A stretch of DNA of 64,000 bases from positions 2,945,605 through 3,009,604 of the forward strand of contig NZ_LT963430.1 of NCBI RefSeq assembly GCF_900199405.1, in the 5' to 3' direction. How positions within the stretch are numbered: the first letter of the stretch is position 1; each line of letters begins with the position of its first letter. Position numbers and translations under genes: made by a program. Under the pieces are notes generated by a model. That model saw only the letters and a program-made list of their open reading frames with translations, made no database searches and was not told the origin of the DNA. This DNA comes from Beduinella massiliensis (lineage in GTDB: Bacteria > Bacillota > Clostridia > Christensenellales > Aristaeellaceae). Shown here in pieces: positions 40,888 through 50,701 of the stretch.

Positions 40888-43800
40888 TTATTCGAAGCAG
40901 TCGCCGACGTTCATGATCGTCCCGCCGAATCCGAGCGGTACCGCCAGTTCGTCGATGTTCAACAGTGTCGCGCCGCCTCCGTTATCCACCGTGTAGTTGT
41001 AGATGGCGTTGCCCACAATGGCCGTGTCATATCCTGCGACTTCGTCTTCAGTAACCGTGTAGTTGTACAGCTCGCCCGTCGCGCTATTGTACATCGGCAG
41101 ACCCGTGAAGGTGTACTGGAGCGTTCCGTTCGGCAGCTCAGCGCTCGCCATCTGGATCCCGTTCTGGTACAGCCTTACGGTGATCGTCGGGTGGTTCGCG
41201 TTCGGGTCGTCCACCCAGATCTTGTTCGCCGTGTAGCTGATCGTCTCCTGCGCGATGCGGTTTGTGACGTCGTAGCCGTCGTATTCCGGCGCCCTGTAGC
41301 CCTCCACCTGATCCTCGGTGATCGCGTACGTGTAGGCCACACCCGCCTCATCATTCAAGGGCAGTTCGTCAAAGCTATACAGCCACTCGCCGTTCGGGTT
41401 CGCGCGCACCGTCTGTGCGGCGTATACCACGCCGTTTTGCAGCAGGTTAATCGTGATCTCCAGCGGACGTGTCAGAGAGTCGTTGTTCCCATCGATCCAC
41501 GTCTTCCGGCCAGAAACACTCGTTGTAAGATACGCGTTCGTAAAGTTAAGCGCGTCGTAGTTCGCACTCGGCGTTACGCTCAGCGTCCCGTCTCCGTTGT
41601 CGGCCACGTTTACTACCACCGTATAGGTTGCCTGATCGTAAGTCACGCTTTCCAGCGTTCCCGCGGTCTCTGCCACCCGGTAGTGATGCGTTCCTACGCC
41701 CGTCAGGTCGTACGTGATCGGTGCAAAACCTATCGCTCCGTCCGCCGTATGGCCCGCCGTCTGCGTGTAACCGCCTTCAATTGCGTTGCCCTCTGCGTCC
41801 ACTTCCGTTACCGTGAACTCAAACTCGTTCGCGTTCAGGTCGCGTCCGTTCAGCCTCTTTTCACCCGAAAGCGTCAGGCTGCCTTCCGCCTCATACTCGT
41901 TCGCAAACTCGATCACTTCTGCCGTCTCCGGCTCTCCGCCTTCTCCCGGCTTCGTGATCTTCGTCACGCTCGTCGTCAGGCTTCCATCTCCGGCGTCTGC
42001 CACGCTCGCTTCTACCGTGTACATCGTTCCGTCATACGTCACGCCCTGCGTACTTCCTATGACCTCCGTCACCTGGTAGTAATGCGTTCCTACGCCCGCC
42101 AGGTCGTACGTGATCGGGCCGAACTCTATCTCCCCGTCCGCCGTATGGCCCGTCGTCTGCGTGTAGCCGCCTTCAATGGCGTTGCCCTCGGCGTCTACTT
42201 CCGTTACCGTGAACTCAAACTCGTTCGCGTTCAGGTCGCGTCCGTTCAGCGTCTTTTCGCCCGAAAGCGTCAGGCTGCCTTCCGCCTCGTACCCGTTCGT
42301 GAAGTTCAGCGCGTTGTAGTTCGCGCTCGGCGTCACGCTCAGCCTCCCGTCTCCGTTGTCCGTCACGTCCACGTCTACCGTATACGCCGCGTCGGAGTAC
42401 GTCACGCCTCCCAGCGTTCCCGCGGTCTCTGCCACCCGGTAGTGATGCGTTCCTACGCCCGTCAGGTCGTACACGATCGGTGCAAAACCTATCGCTCCGT
42501 CCTCCGTGTGGCCCGCCGTCTGCGTGTAGCCGCCTTCAATGGCGTTGCCCTCGGCGTCTACTTCCGTTACCGTGAACTCAAACTCGTTCGCGTTCAGGTC
42601 TCGTCCGTTCAGCGTCTTTTCGCCTAAAAGCGTCAGGCTGCCTTCCGCCTCGTACCCGTTCGTGAAGTTCAGCGCGTTGTAGTTCGCGCTCGGCGTCACA
42701 CTCAGCCTCCCGTCTCCGTTATCCGTCACGTCCACGTCTACCGTATACGCCGCGTCGGAGTACGTCACGCCGCCCAGCATTCCCGCGGTCTCTGCCACCC
42801 GGTAGTGATGCGTTCCTACGCCCGTCAGGTCGTACACGATCGGTGCAAAACCTATCGCTCCGTCCTCCGTGTGGCCCGCCGTCTGCGTGTAGCCGCCTTC
42901 AATGGCGTTGCCCTCGGCGTCTACTTCCGTTACCGTGAACTCAAACTCGTTCGCGTTCAGGTCTCGTCCGTTCAGCGTCTTTTCGCCCGAAAGCGTCAGG
43001 CTGCCTTCCGCCTCGTACCCGTTCGTGAAGTTCAGCGCGTTGTAGTTCGCGCTCGGCGTCACGCTCAGCCTCCCGTCTCCGTTGTCGCTTACCGTTACCG
43101 TCACCGTATAGACCGTCCCGTCTACCGTGATGCCGGCTCTGTTCACGTTCGTTTCTTTCACTTCATACGTGTGCACTCCCGGCTTCGTGTAGGCCAGATC
43201 GAAGCGCAGATTCCGGTTCGCTTCTGTCGCCGTCGTCTTCTGCGGGGCGGTCAGCTTATCCGCCACCTCGCCCGACGTCGTCTCTGTCAATGTGAACTCG
43301 AATTCGTCTTCTTCTGTCCATTCGCGTCCTGTCAGCGTCTTCGTTCCGCTTAGCTCCAGCGTCGTCTCATCCACACTGTACACATTCTCGAAGTCCGCGC
43401 TTCCTATCGCGTTAGCCGTCAGCGTCCCATCTCCGTTGTCGCTTACCGTTACGCTTATCGTCTTCTCGCTCAAGTCGTACGTCGTTCCGTCTTTCCGCGG
43501 GTTCCCCGCATTCACGCCATCCGGTACGTTCTCCGTCACCGTATACGTGTGCTCTCCCGCTTCCGTGTACGTGATGCTCGACGGCGTAAATGCTATCGCT
43601 CCATTTGCTCTCGCTACGCCCGTCGCCACTTCATTCCCGTTTTCCTTGACGCTAAACGTAAATTCCTCTCCGGGCTTCCACGCTCGCCCTGTCAGCGTCT
43701 TCGTTCCGCTTAGCCCTAGCGTCGTCGGGCTTACAGCATACCTGTTTACGACTTCGACCGTATTGGAATCATTTCCGATCTCGATAGTGTTCGAACCGCT

Positions 43801-45423
43801 TTCGGTCCCTCCATTAATCTTATACCCAACGTTCCATCCGCCATGAAGTATTTCGGTAACCGCAATACGGGTGCCGATCGGTATTCCGTCAATCGTGTTG
43901 GATATTGAGTTACCGTTCGCGTCTTGATAAGAAAATCCACCATTTCCTTCATAGACTGCAAACAGACTGCCCGATACAGGTGTGCTTCCATATTGGATTT
44001 CAAACTTACTTCCAACCGGCGGCCAATGGATGCTACCGTCGTCATTCTCGCCGATGGTCTTGGTGATCGTCAAACTGCCGGTTTGCTGTGTGTTGATAAC
44101 GGTATAGCCGCTGTTCTCGCTGCCGCTGACCGCCACCGTATACTTCACACCGTTTACAGTCGCCGCATTTCCAACCACTGCTACCCCGTTTATCGTCAAT
44201 TCGCTAACGGTATAGGTATAGTTGGTTTTACCATCTGCAGAGGTTGCGGGCAAACTGGACCACGTGGTCGACCAACCACCTGCTTTATTCAGCAATCTGG
44301 GCTCTCCCACGCGCGTGTTCGTATTGCGCATCAACTGAACTTGCACATTCAAGTTATTATCCTGCGACAGGCTTTCCGGGATCCACTTCTTCTCGGCCCT
44401 CACATCAGCTGTTTTACGCGTATTCGTAAAGGTCACCCTATTTGTTCCCGGTACAATGGCTACAGATGATCCGTTCCTGTTCCCATTTGTACCCTCGACC
44501 TTCGAAAGCGTCCAGCCGTTGGGCACGGTCTCTGTAATTTGATAGCTCTGGCCGATCTTGACCAAATGAGTGCTGCTCTGGCCAGACTTCAAATTAATCG
44601 GTGTATTGTCGGTCGTAATACCGCTAACTTGGAACTTAAAAGCGATATTGCTGCTATCTTCTCCCGTCGGATCAACGATCTTCTTGGTCAATACAAGCCA
44701 AGCATTCGTCAACGTATTGATAATCGTATAGTCCGTCTGATTGTAGGTCGTGGTGTACAGCTTGGTCCACTCTTCCGTGTCCGGACGTACCTCTTTCACC
44801 GTATAAATGATCAGCTTGCCATCGTTATCGTATTTCGGCACATCTTCAAATACGAACTTCCACTCATCAGACGCAGTGGCTGTGGTTGTTTTAACGACGC
44901 TGCCGCCAGCCAACAGTTGAACCTGAATGGACGCGGGGCGTGCATCTTCGTGATCCGTATCGCCCTCCCATTTTTTCTCTCCGTTGATCGTCGTGAGTTG
45001 CACATTGGTAATCGCAAAGCCGTCCGTCGTCTGCTTGATTACCCCCTCTGCATAGCCGTCTACCAGCGGTTCCTCTACGGTATACGTGTACGGGTTCCCG
45101 TTTCTGTCTTTAGCCGGAAGTTTATCAAATGTCACCGTCCAGCCACTCGTCGCGTTCATTTTCTGTTCGGAGTATCTTAGGCCATTGCGCAGCAAATAGA
45201 TGGACAGCTCGCTTGGGCGGTTTGTGCTATCCTCGCCGTCACGCCAAAGCTTCTCTACCTTTACAGTACGGTCGCCATCATATACGCTCTTATTGGTCAC
45301 ACTGGTACCCGAAATATCGGGATCAAGATAGACCGCTTCCCCTTGAGGATTTACATTATCTTCCGATGCGATATAATAATTATACCGCGCTTCGTGGCGC
45401 CGCCAATTTCGTAGGTATACCAC
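40888..45423 (-). pseudogene. Giant Cna-B/Spy0128-repeat surface protein, C-terminal part (after frameshift)
   Basis: About 1,500 residues, continuing the upstream reading frame after a -1 shift in the overlap 45351-45423. The first codons are read-through of the other frame, and no ribosome-binding site is seen, so this is not a separate gene. Order: several Cna-B domains (KLWRDGEDSTNRPSELSIYL), a linker, two divergent Spy0128-like domains (LSGTKTLTGR ... FENVY), four near-identical Spy0128-like domains, then two Cna-B domains. Isopeptide-forming Lys (GEKTLNGR), Glu (YRVAE) and Asn (LNFTNGY) positions are visible. The end, VPLGFGGTIMNVGDCFE, has no LPXTG motif or membrane helix. Role: adhesin or pilus-like stalk. 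Confidence 0.8.
41530..43020 (-). repeat. Four tandem Spy0128-like domain repeats, three of 363-nt period
   Basis: The element encoding EGSLTLSGEKTLNGRDLNAN recurs at plus-strand positions 42997, 42634, 42271 and 41875. The first three are 363 nt apart and nearly identical; the fourth is 396 nt away because of an insertion (TKPGEGGEPETAE) and has other changes. High identity favours recombination, so copy number may vary between strains or be mis-assembled. Confidence 0.85.
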
Positions 45424-47276
45424 CTTTCAAGATCGGACACCTTCAGCATCCAAATGTTAGCATTGGAATCAGACGCTTGATCCTTAGAAAGGGTAACTTT
45501 CTTAGACCAATCGTCTTTCGGATTTACAGGATCAGAGGTCCTCTTAAGCGTTACGGTTACAGCATCGGGCCGCTTGTTCTGAGCATCGTTTACGTCATCC
45601 CAAATCTTCGTTACGGTGATGACCGTATCCTGCTCTTCATGTTCCAAATTCAGCAGCTCAGAAATATCAAGGATTACATCATAGCCCCAGTTATTCGGGC
45701 ACGCCTCGATCGCCGCAGCCAACTGTGCGCCGTTGAGCGATACGTCAAACGGTTTGTCGATTGCATATTCATCGCCGTTGCTTGTCTTTAGCACGCCGCT
45801 TACGTTAAAGTGAAGCGTAATCTTCGTCTTATCTGGATCGATCGCTGTCTTTCGGTCTAAACTCGTCGAAAATTTTGTTTCATATTCCATGATTCCGCCT
45901 TTATTGTCTTGCGGTTTCATCGAATCATTGGTAACAAGCTTCTTACCCTCAACTGTAACGTTGAGAACCGGATTGGTGACAGATACTTGGCCGGTATAGA
46001 TCGTCTTTGTTTCGTCGTCAATATACACCACGTTGCCGTCAAGCCGAACATTGATATGCGTAAGCTTCTGATTCGGCGGCGTAGTCGTCTTTTGGGGGAC
46101 ATACATGGCTGTGTCGGCTACGTCTGCACTTGTTCCGTCAGCACGCACCGCAACCAGTTTAGCCCCGTCCGTACCGTCTTTTACGATTTGGTAATATGCC
46201 ACTTTTTCCTTGTATGCGCTAACCTGCAGATAATTCGTCAGGTTCGCGCCGTTGCGTTGGCCGTTTATATTGCTGAAACGGCCGATCCATTGTTTTTCTC
46301 CCGTGTAGAAAGGCTGGTTCGTCGCATAAACAATTCCTAGCGGGTCTGTCCCCGTCAACTGGCTGGCATAGAATATCTGACCGATATAATTTGCCGGAAT
46401 CGTGATGCTGCCAGACGAAACGTACTTGGCGATCTCCGCCTCAGTATTCCCTCTCCAGAGCCACGCGCTGCCGTCGTCCTCGGCGTACTGTTGCGGCAAT
46501 TTGGTCGTCGGAAACTCAAAAGCATACTTATGCTCGACCACCTTGCCGACTGCATAAGAAGATACGTTTCCTTCGCTATCTAAGGGCGCCAGCTTATACG
46601 CGTCATTATCCTGAACAACCTGCACCTTTGTGCATGCTCCCTGATAGGCATTCTGCTCGTCGACCAGGATAAAGCTTGAGCCATCCGTCAGATTTGTCAG
46701 CGCAAAAGTATCGCCAACTTGACCATAGAGGCTGATTACAACGTCAGAATCATCATAAAGCTGGTAAGCGTCTGTGCTCGTATTATTCGTATAATCGTAA
46801 GTTGTGACCCTCGTGAGCTCTCGCAATCCGATCTCAGCAGCTACCACCGTTGGGGTGGTTTGCTCTTCGAGCGCGACCAGATTGTTTCCGCTCAGATCCT
46901 GGCCTGCGCTACCTGTAGGAACAACCTCACCGTTTTTTATGGCGAAATACGCAACAGTCCCCACCTGCTGTCCGTCGCTCCTCTGTGCCACAAGCCAATC
47001 CATATTTAGATCGCCTGTGTCGGTAACATAAATAGGGGAACCCGGATCAATCTTCTGTCCGTTTACACCGCGCACAGTTACTATTTGGGCATTTGCGGAA
47101 TCAACGGTATTTTTGTAAATGGTTAATTGTTTTTCTACCGTCACCCCGGCGCCTTTCAGCGCATTCATAATAGCCATGGCACCGCTTGCATCGGCCAATG
47201 CACTAACGGGCATGGTGTTCAGCAATAGCATGACCGCCGTCATGATTGCCAGGATTTGCTTTATACGATATTTCAT
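45351..47276 (-). pseudogene. Giant Cna-B surface protein, N-terminal part (ends at frameshift)
   Basis: 641 residues with a signal peptide (IKQILAIMTAVMLLLNTMPVSALA). A ~530-residue head of no recognised family follows; it holds a segment rich in beta-strands (VVISLYGQVGDTFALTNL). The first Cna-B domain begins near residue 560 (VITVTKIWDDVNDAQNKRP). This frame stops 29 codons after the other frame opens; the join falls within ATKR | YNYYIASED. Joined, the protein is ~2,130 residues. AAGGAGGGCT precedes the ATG. One missing or extra base, real or from sequencing, explains both frames. Confidence 0.8.
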
Positions 47277-47361
47277 GGATAGCCCTCCTTATCGCGTACT
47301 GTAAAGCTTATGAGCAGGGAACCGGCAAAAGCGATTCCTTCGCTTTCGCCTCGATATCCTC

Positions 47362-49458
47362 TTATTTCAGTTCCTCCGCCACATCAATCCTGACGCGCCA
47401 AGCTGTCAGCAAATTGCTTTCAGTCAGTACTACGGTATATTCATCCGCATTCGCTTCAGGCTGATCCTGCCAGTGTCCGGTAATATTTCCGTTCCAATCG
47501 GTTGCAGCAAACTGCCATTGCAAAGTATAGCTTGCCTCTTCATATCCGCCAAGAATACACCGCAAGGTGACTGAGTCGCCCAGCCGGAAATCCTGCGGAA
47601 TGTCCATAACGATATAGGCGCTGCGCTCAGCGCCCGTTTCGTTATGGCCAAGGAACCCTGCTTCCACATAACCGATTAAATCTCCGATAGAAATTTTCGC
47701 AAAGTCTCCCTCTACAGAAAGCACCTTTATCGCAGATGCACTCATCAACTGGGCCAGAACTTCGGATTCTACCGCCGGTTCAGCATAGACGTTAACGAAA
47801 GCATCTTCCTCCTGCGCTTTAATAATGGCGTCATATCCTTCTAGCTCCTCTGGCGTCGCCGTCGGCTCCAACGTCGCTTCCGGTTCCTGAGTCGCAGCAG
47901 GAAGTTCACCTAACTTCACGAACTTCGCGGCCACATAGCCCGTAATCTCTTCGCGTTCGATGCTCATGCCACGCACCCGATACCAGCCGTCCGCTTCGCC
48001 CAGCACCTCAATCCCTGTCGTGTCATATATACGGCCAATGAGTGCAGAATCCGAATTGGCCGCCTCGCGCACATTCACGGATGCGCCATTCACAGTGATG
48101 CTTCCCAGATATAGAACCTTGTCCGGTTCCACCGTCGCTTCGGGCTCAGCCGTCGCTTCGGGCTCAACCGTCGCTTCAGGCTCCACCGTCGCTTCGGGCT
48201 CCACCGTCGCTTCAGGCTCAACCGTCGCTTCCGGTTCCACCGTCGCTTCAGGCCCAGCCGTCGCTTCCGGTTCCGCCGTCGCTTCCGGTTCCGCCGTCGC
48301 TTCCGGTTCCGCCGTCGCTTCCGGTTCCGCCGTCGCTTCAGGTTCCGCCGTCGCTTCAGGCTCAATCGTCGCTTCGTTCTTTTCCTCTTCCGTCTTTATC
48401 TGGAACGCCTTGTCCGCGAAGAGCACGATGTCCTCGCCCTGGGCGATGCCGTCATAACCGAGGATCTCATAGCGATCGTTCTGCAATCTGAAATCTTGCT
48501 TGGCTTCGGAGAGCTTTACGTCGTCCTTCTCTACGCACCACTTCCAGGCGTTGCGCAGGTCGTTTGCTTTCAGGTCGTATTCCTTTAGCATCGCGCGCAG
48601 GTCGTCCTTGCTCACATAGCAGACGCCGCCGTCGCGCTCGATGTCCATCTTGCCGATCTCTTCATACTCGCCGTCGATCATCAGCATGAAGATCGCCCGG
48701 CCGGTCGGCAGCTCGGGTGCCTCGGTCGGTTCGACCGCCGGTGCTTCGGTGGGTACTGGCGTCGGGGCAGCTTCCGGCGTAGGCTCCGAGGTAGGCTCCG
48801 CAGTCGCTGGTGCCGTCGGCGCTTCCGTCGGCTCAGTCACCGGCGCTTCCGTCGCCGGAACATCGGTCGGTTTCACCTCTTCTGCCTGCTGCTTCGCCGC
48901 TTCTTCCTCAGCAGCCTTCTTCGCCGCTTCTTCTTCGGCCTTTCTTGCTGCTTCTTCCTCGGCAGCCTTCTTCGCCGCTTCTTCTTCGGCCTTTCTTGCT
49001 GCTTCTTCCTCGGCAGCCTTCTTCGCCGCTTCTTCCTCAGCCTTTCTCGCTGCTTCTTCCTCGGCAGCCTTCTTCGCCGCTTCTTCCTCAGCCTTGCGAG
49101 CTGCTTCCTCCTCGGCGGCCTTCTTCGCTGCTTCTTCTTCGGCCTTTCTCGCTGCTTCTTCCTCAGCCCTGCGGGCCGCTTCCTCGGCAGCCTTACGCTC
49201 GGCCTCTTCCTGCGCTTTACGCGCGGCCTCCTCCTCGGCCCTGCGAGCAGCTTCTTCAGCTTCTCTGCGCGCAGCTTCCTCGGCCTCGCGTGCCGCTTCT
49301 TCAGCTGCGCTGTTGTCCACTTCTTCCACCTGACCGTCCTCGTTGGCGTAGATGTGGATCATCTTGTCGATGGCGTCGTTTGAAATCAGGATAAACGCGA
49401 GCAGGCCCGCGAGAATCCATCTGAACGCCTTGGTTTCGTAAAACTTCTTGTTTTTCAT
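47362..49458 (-). CDS. Membrane-anchored coiled-coil/SH3 surface protein
   Basis: A 698-residue protein. A short cytoplasmic start is followed by one helix (WILAGLLAFILIS, residues 14-26), probably an uncleaved anchor. Residues ~50-196 are an Ala/Glu/Lys/Arg coiled coil with four 17-residue repeats. A Pro/Thr/Glu linker, a ~100-residue unknown domain (GRAIFMLMIDGEYEEIGKMD), a second linker of fourteen EATxEP units, two bacterial SH3-like domains (SVNVREAANSDSALIGRI near 455; FVNVYAEPAVESEVL near 550) and a C-terminal Ig-like ~75 residues follow. SH3b domains often bind the wall. AAGGATGG precedes the ATG. First gene of the surface operon. Confidence 0.82.
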   Translation of the reverse strand: MKNKKFYETKAFRWILAGLLAFILISNDAIDKMIHIYANEDGQVEEVDNSAAEEAAREAEEAARREAEEAARRAEEEAARKAQEEAERKAAEEAARRAEEEAARKAEEEAAKKAAEEEAARKAEEEAAKKAAEEEAARKAEEEAAKKAAEEEAARKAEEEAAKKAAEEEAARKAEEEAAKKAAEEEAAKQQAEEVKPTDVPATEAPVTEPTEAPTAPATAEPTSEPTPEAAPTPVPTEAPAVEPTEAPELPTGRAIFMLMIDGEYEEIGKMDIERDGGVCYVSKDDLRAMLKEYDLKANDLRNAWKWCVEKDDVKLSEAKQDFRLQNDRYEILGYDGIAQGEDIVLFADKAFQIKTEEEKNEATIEPEATAEPEATAEPEATAEPEATAEPEATAEPEATAGPEATVEPEATVEPEATVEPEATVEPEATVEPEATAEPEATVEPDKVLYLGSITVNGASVNVREAANSDSALIGRIYDTTGIEVLGEADGWYRVRGMSIEREEITGYVAAKFVKLGELPAATQEPEATLEPTATPEELEGYDAIIKAQEEDAFVNVYAEPAVESEVLAQLMSASAIKVLSVEGDFAKISIGDLIGYVEAGFLGHNETGAERSAYIVMDIPQDFRLGDSVTLRCILGGYEEASYTLQWQFAATDWNGNITGHWQDQPEANADEYTVVLTESNLLTAWRVRIDVAEELK
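48124..48375 (-). repeat. Fourteen 18-nt repeats encoding EATxEP
   Basis: Fourteen consecutive hexapeptide units (EATIEP, then EATAEP and EATVEP forms, one EATAGP) make a Glu/Pro-rich wall-spanning linker. The copy number is prone to slippage without frame loss, since 18 is a multiple of 3. Confidence 0.9.
48922..49125 (-). repeat. Four 51-nt repeats in the coiled coil
   Basis: Four 17-residue units (KKAAEEEAARKAEEEAA) with a partial fifth. They lie inside a longer A/E/K/R coiled coil and keep the reading frame. Confidence 0.85.
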
Positions 49459-49512
49459 ATTCTGACCATCCTTCCATGCGATCGATTTGTATGTTCTAAA
49501 GCGGATTTACGT

Positions 49513-49962
49513 CTAATCTGTTCTGATCCTTCCGGATACGCTCGTCGAGAAGGAATCGTTTGCCGCCCCTATCTTTTTCTGTGGAGGCTGTCCGCGTGTT
49601 GCCGCCTTTCTATTAAAGGCTGGCCGTTCTTCTCTCAAAGTCTGCCCTGCCTGTTCCTCGCTGAGGCTGCCGCAGACAATCGCAGACCTTTTACAGATGC
49701 GCCGCTGTCGTTCGTTCCTCATGTTTCGCCCTATCGCGAGGCTATCGCATCGCGGCTGATTTAACAGCCAACACGCCCCTCGCGGAACATGATAAAAGCC
49801 AGGACTGCCGCCCGAACAGATGCTCCGAACTGTTCTCGTCGCCATGCATTCCAGCCCGTCTCTGTCTGGCAGGTGAATGCTGCCGATATTTTGGCGAAAG
49901 GTGCGCCAATATCCATGGCTTCCGGCCGTTTCTTCACAGAATCGTTTTCCTGTCCCCTTCAT
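49513..49962 (-). CDS. Doubtful 149-residue ORF in the surface-operon leader
   Basis: An ORF with a good GGAGG 7 bases before its ATG, inside the long leader of the surface operon and ending 54 bases before the coiled-coil gene start. The product is rich in Arg, Gly, Ser and Cys (CEETAGSHGYWRTF, SICSGGSPGFYH) and has no family or membrane features I recognise. Codon use is less GC3-rich than in neighbours. A second frame in the same stretch encodes MDIGAPFAKIS and a hydrophobic AAVLAFIMF, so degraded coding DNA is possible. Treat as hypothetical. Confidence 0.25.
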   Translation of the reverse strand: MKGTGKRFCEETAGSHGYWRTFRQNIGSIHLPDRDGLECMATRTVRSICSGGSPGFYHVPRGACWLLNQPRCDSLAIGRNMRNERQRRICKRSAIVCGSLSEEQAGQTLREERPAFNRKAATRGQPPQKKIGAANDSFSTSVSGRIRTD

Positions 49963-50196
49963 CGCCGCACCTCCATCTTCCCCGCATTCCGCTGATCCAC
50001 GCCAGATATTCGCGTCTTATCAGAAAAAGCATATGTATCGTGTTGATCCGTAAGTCGGGATTGTGAGAAGCAAACTTGCTTCGCATAATTCCGGCTATTT
50101 CTTTTTTTACCCATCACAAAACTTATGCTTTTATTGCCAAGCCTCGCTGCGATATTTCGTAGCGCAGCAAGAATGGATGGATTTCAATCCAATCTT

Positions 50197-50226
50197 ATTT
50201 TATCCCAACGCTTCCTCACATGTCAA
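50197..50226 (-). promoter_or_regulatory. Promoter of the surface operon
   Basis: TTGACA, 18 bp, TAAAAT on the minus strand. The predicted start leaves a leader of about 730 nt before the coiled-coil protein gene. Confidence 0.65.
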
Positions 50227-50399
50227 TGCTTGGCAGCTTTGCGGAGGTATTAATTTTTACTTAATACTTCACGTTTTTGGCGTTTTATCCCCCCGTTTGC
50301 GCAGCAAACAGACCTAAAGTCTATACTAAAATTATCTTTCGTAATCTCCGTTATTTATACGCTTTCCGGCCCTTACGGGTTGTTTTCACAAGCTATCGT

Positions 50400-50480
50400 C
50401 TAAAGCAGTTTGCGCATAAAGACCAGTAGTCTGTATGCGCAGACCAGCGACCAACGATGCCCTATCGACTGCCTTTAAGG
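50400..50480. other. Nested inverted-repeat structure of unknown role
   Basis: An outer stem TAAAGCAGT / ACTGCCTTTA (one bulge) encloses a near-perfect inner hairpin: TGCGCATA (50411-50418) with TATGCGCA (50434-50441) and AGAC with GTCT, loop CAGTA, and a small CGAT/ATCG hairpin beside it. It lies between the ribosomal terminator and the surface-operon promoter. Confidence 0.6.
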
Positions 50481-50588
50481 ACAAAACTGTGTTTAATCTG
50501 AAAACATCCGCTTGGACAGAAAGCATTGCGCAGTTCTTCAAGCCGGTTTATGACTATGGATTTACGTCCCTCTTCTGAAGAGATACAA

Positions 50589-50620
50589 AAAAGCCGCTAC
50601 GGGATTGCCCCCATAACGGC
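50589..50620 (-). terminator. Terminator of the ribosomal operon
   Basis: GCCGTTA / TAGCGGC with inner GGG/CCC pairs and a run of six T on the minus strand (GGCTTTTTTG), 80 bases after rplQ. Confidence 0.88.
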
Positions 50621-50701
50621 TCCGTGCGTTTACCCGGCACAGCGATATGATTTATTGCATACAAGAAAAGCGCCCCTCCCAGCGGAAGGACGCTTGACGT
50701 A

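Larger units (their letters stand above)
49963..50588. other. 626-bp non-coding, hairpin-rich, lower-GC stretch
   Basis: No convincing gene on either strand. It holds the surface-operon promoter (50197-50226) and several inverted repeats: GAAGCAA/TTGCTTC (50068-50083), GCTGCG/CGCAGC near 50147-50169, GTATTAA/TTAATAC (50247-50267), GTTTGC/GCAAAC near 50295-50309 and the nested structure at 50400-50480. The base composition is distinctly more AT-rich than the flanking operons. Confidence 0.65.

Noticed and set aside
45351-45423. Programmed -1 ribosomal frameshift in the Cna-B gene
   Set aside because: No slippery heptamer in the right frame, no Shine-Dalgarno-like stimulator and no clear downstream structure; a simple indel is likelier.
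40888-47276. Sortase-anchored adhesin
   Set aside because: No LPXTG-like motif, C-terminal helix or basic tail, and no sortase gene in the window.
48124-49125. CRISPR-like array
   Set aside because: The 18-nt and 51-nt repeats are contiguous, encode protein in frame and have no spacers.
49513-49962. Confident gene with two possible overlapping frames
   Set aside because: A good ribosome-binding site is the only support; the sequence has no recognisable features and composition unlike the neighbours. Listed only as a doubtful ORF.
50226-50260. c-di-GMP-I (GEMM) riboswitch before the surface operon
   Set aside because: The minus strand has GCAAAGC after a hairpin, but the 5' part of the motif (CACAGGGCAAACC-like), the GNRA hairpin and the second helix are missing.
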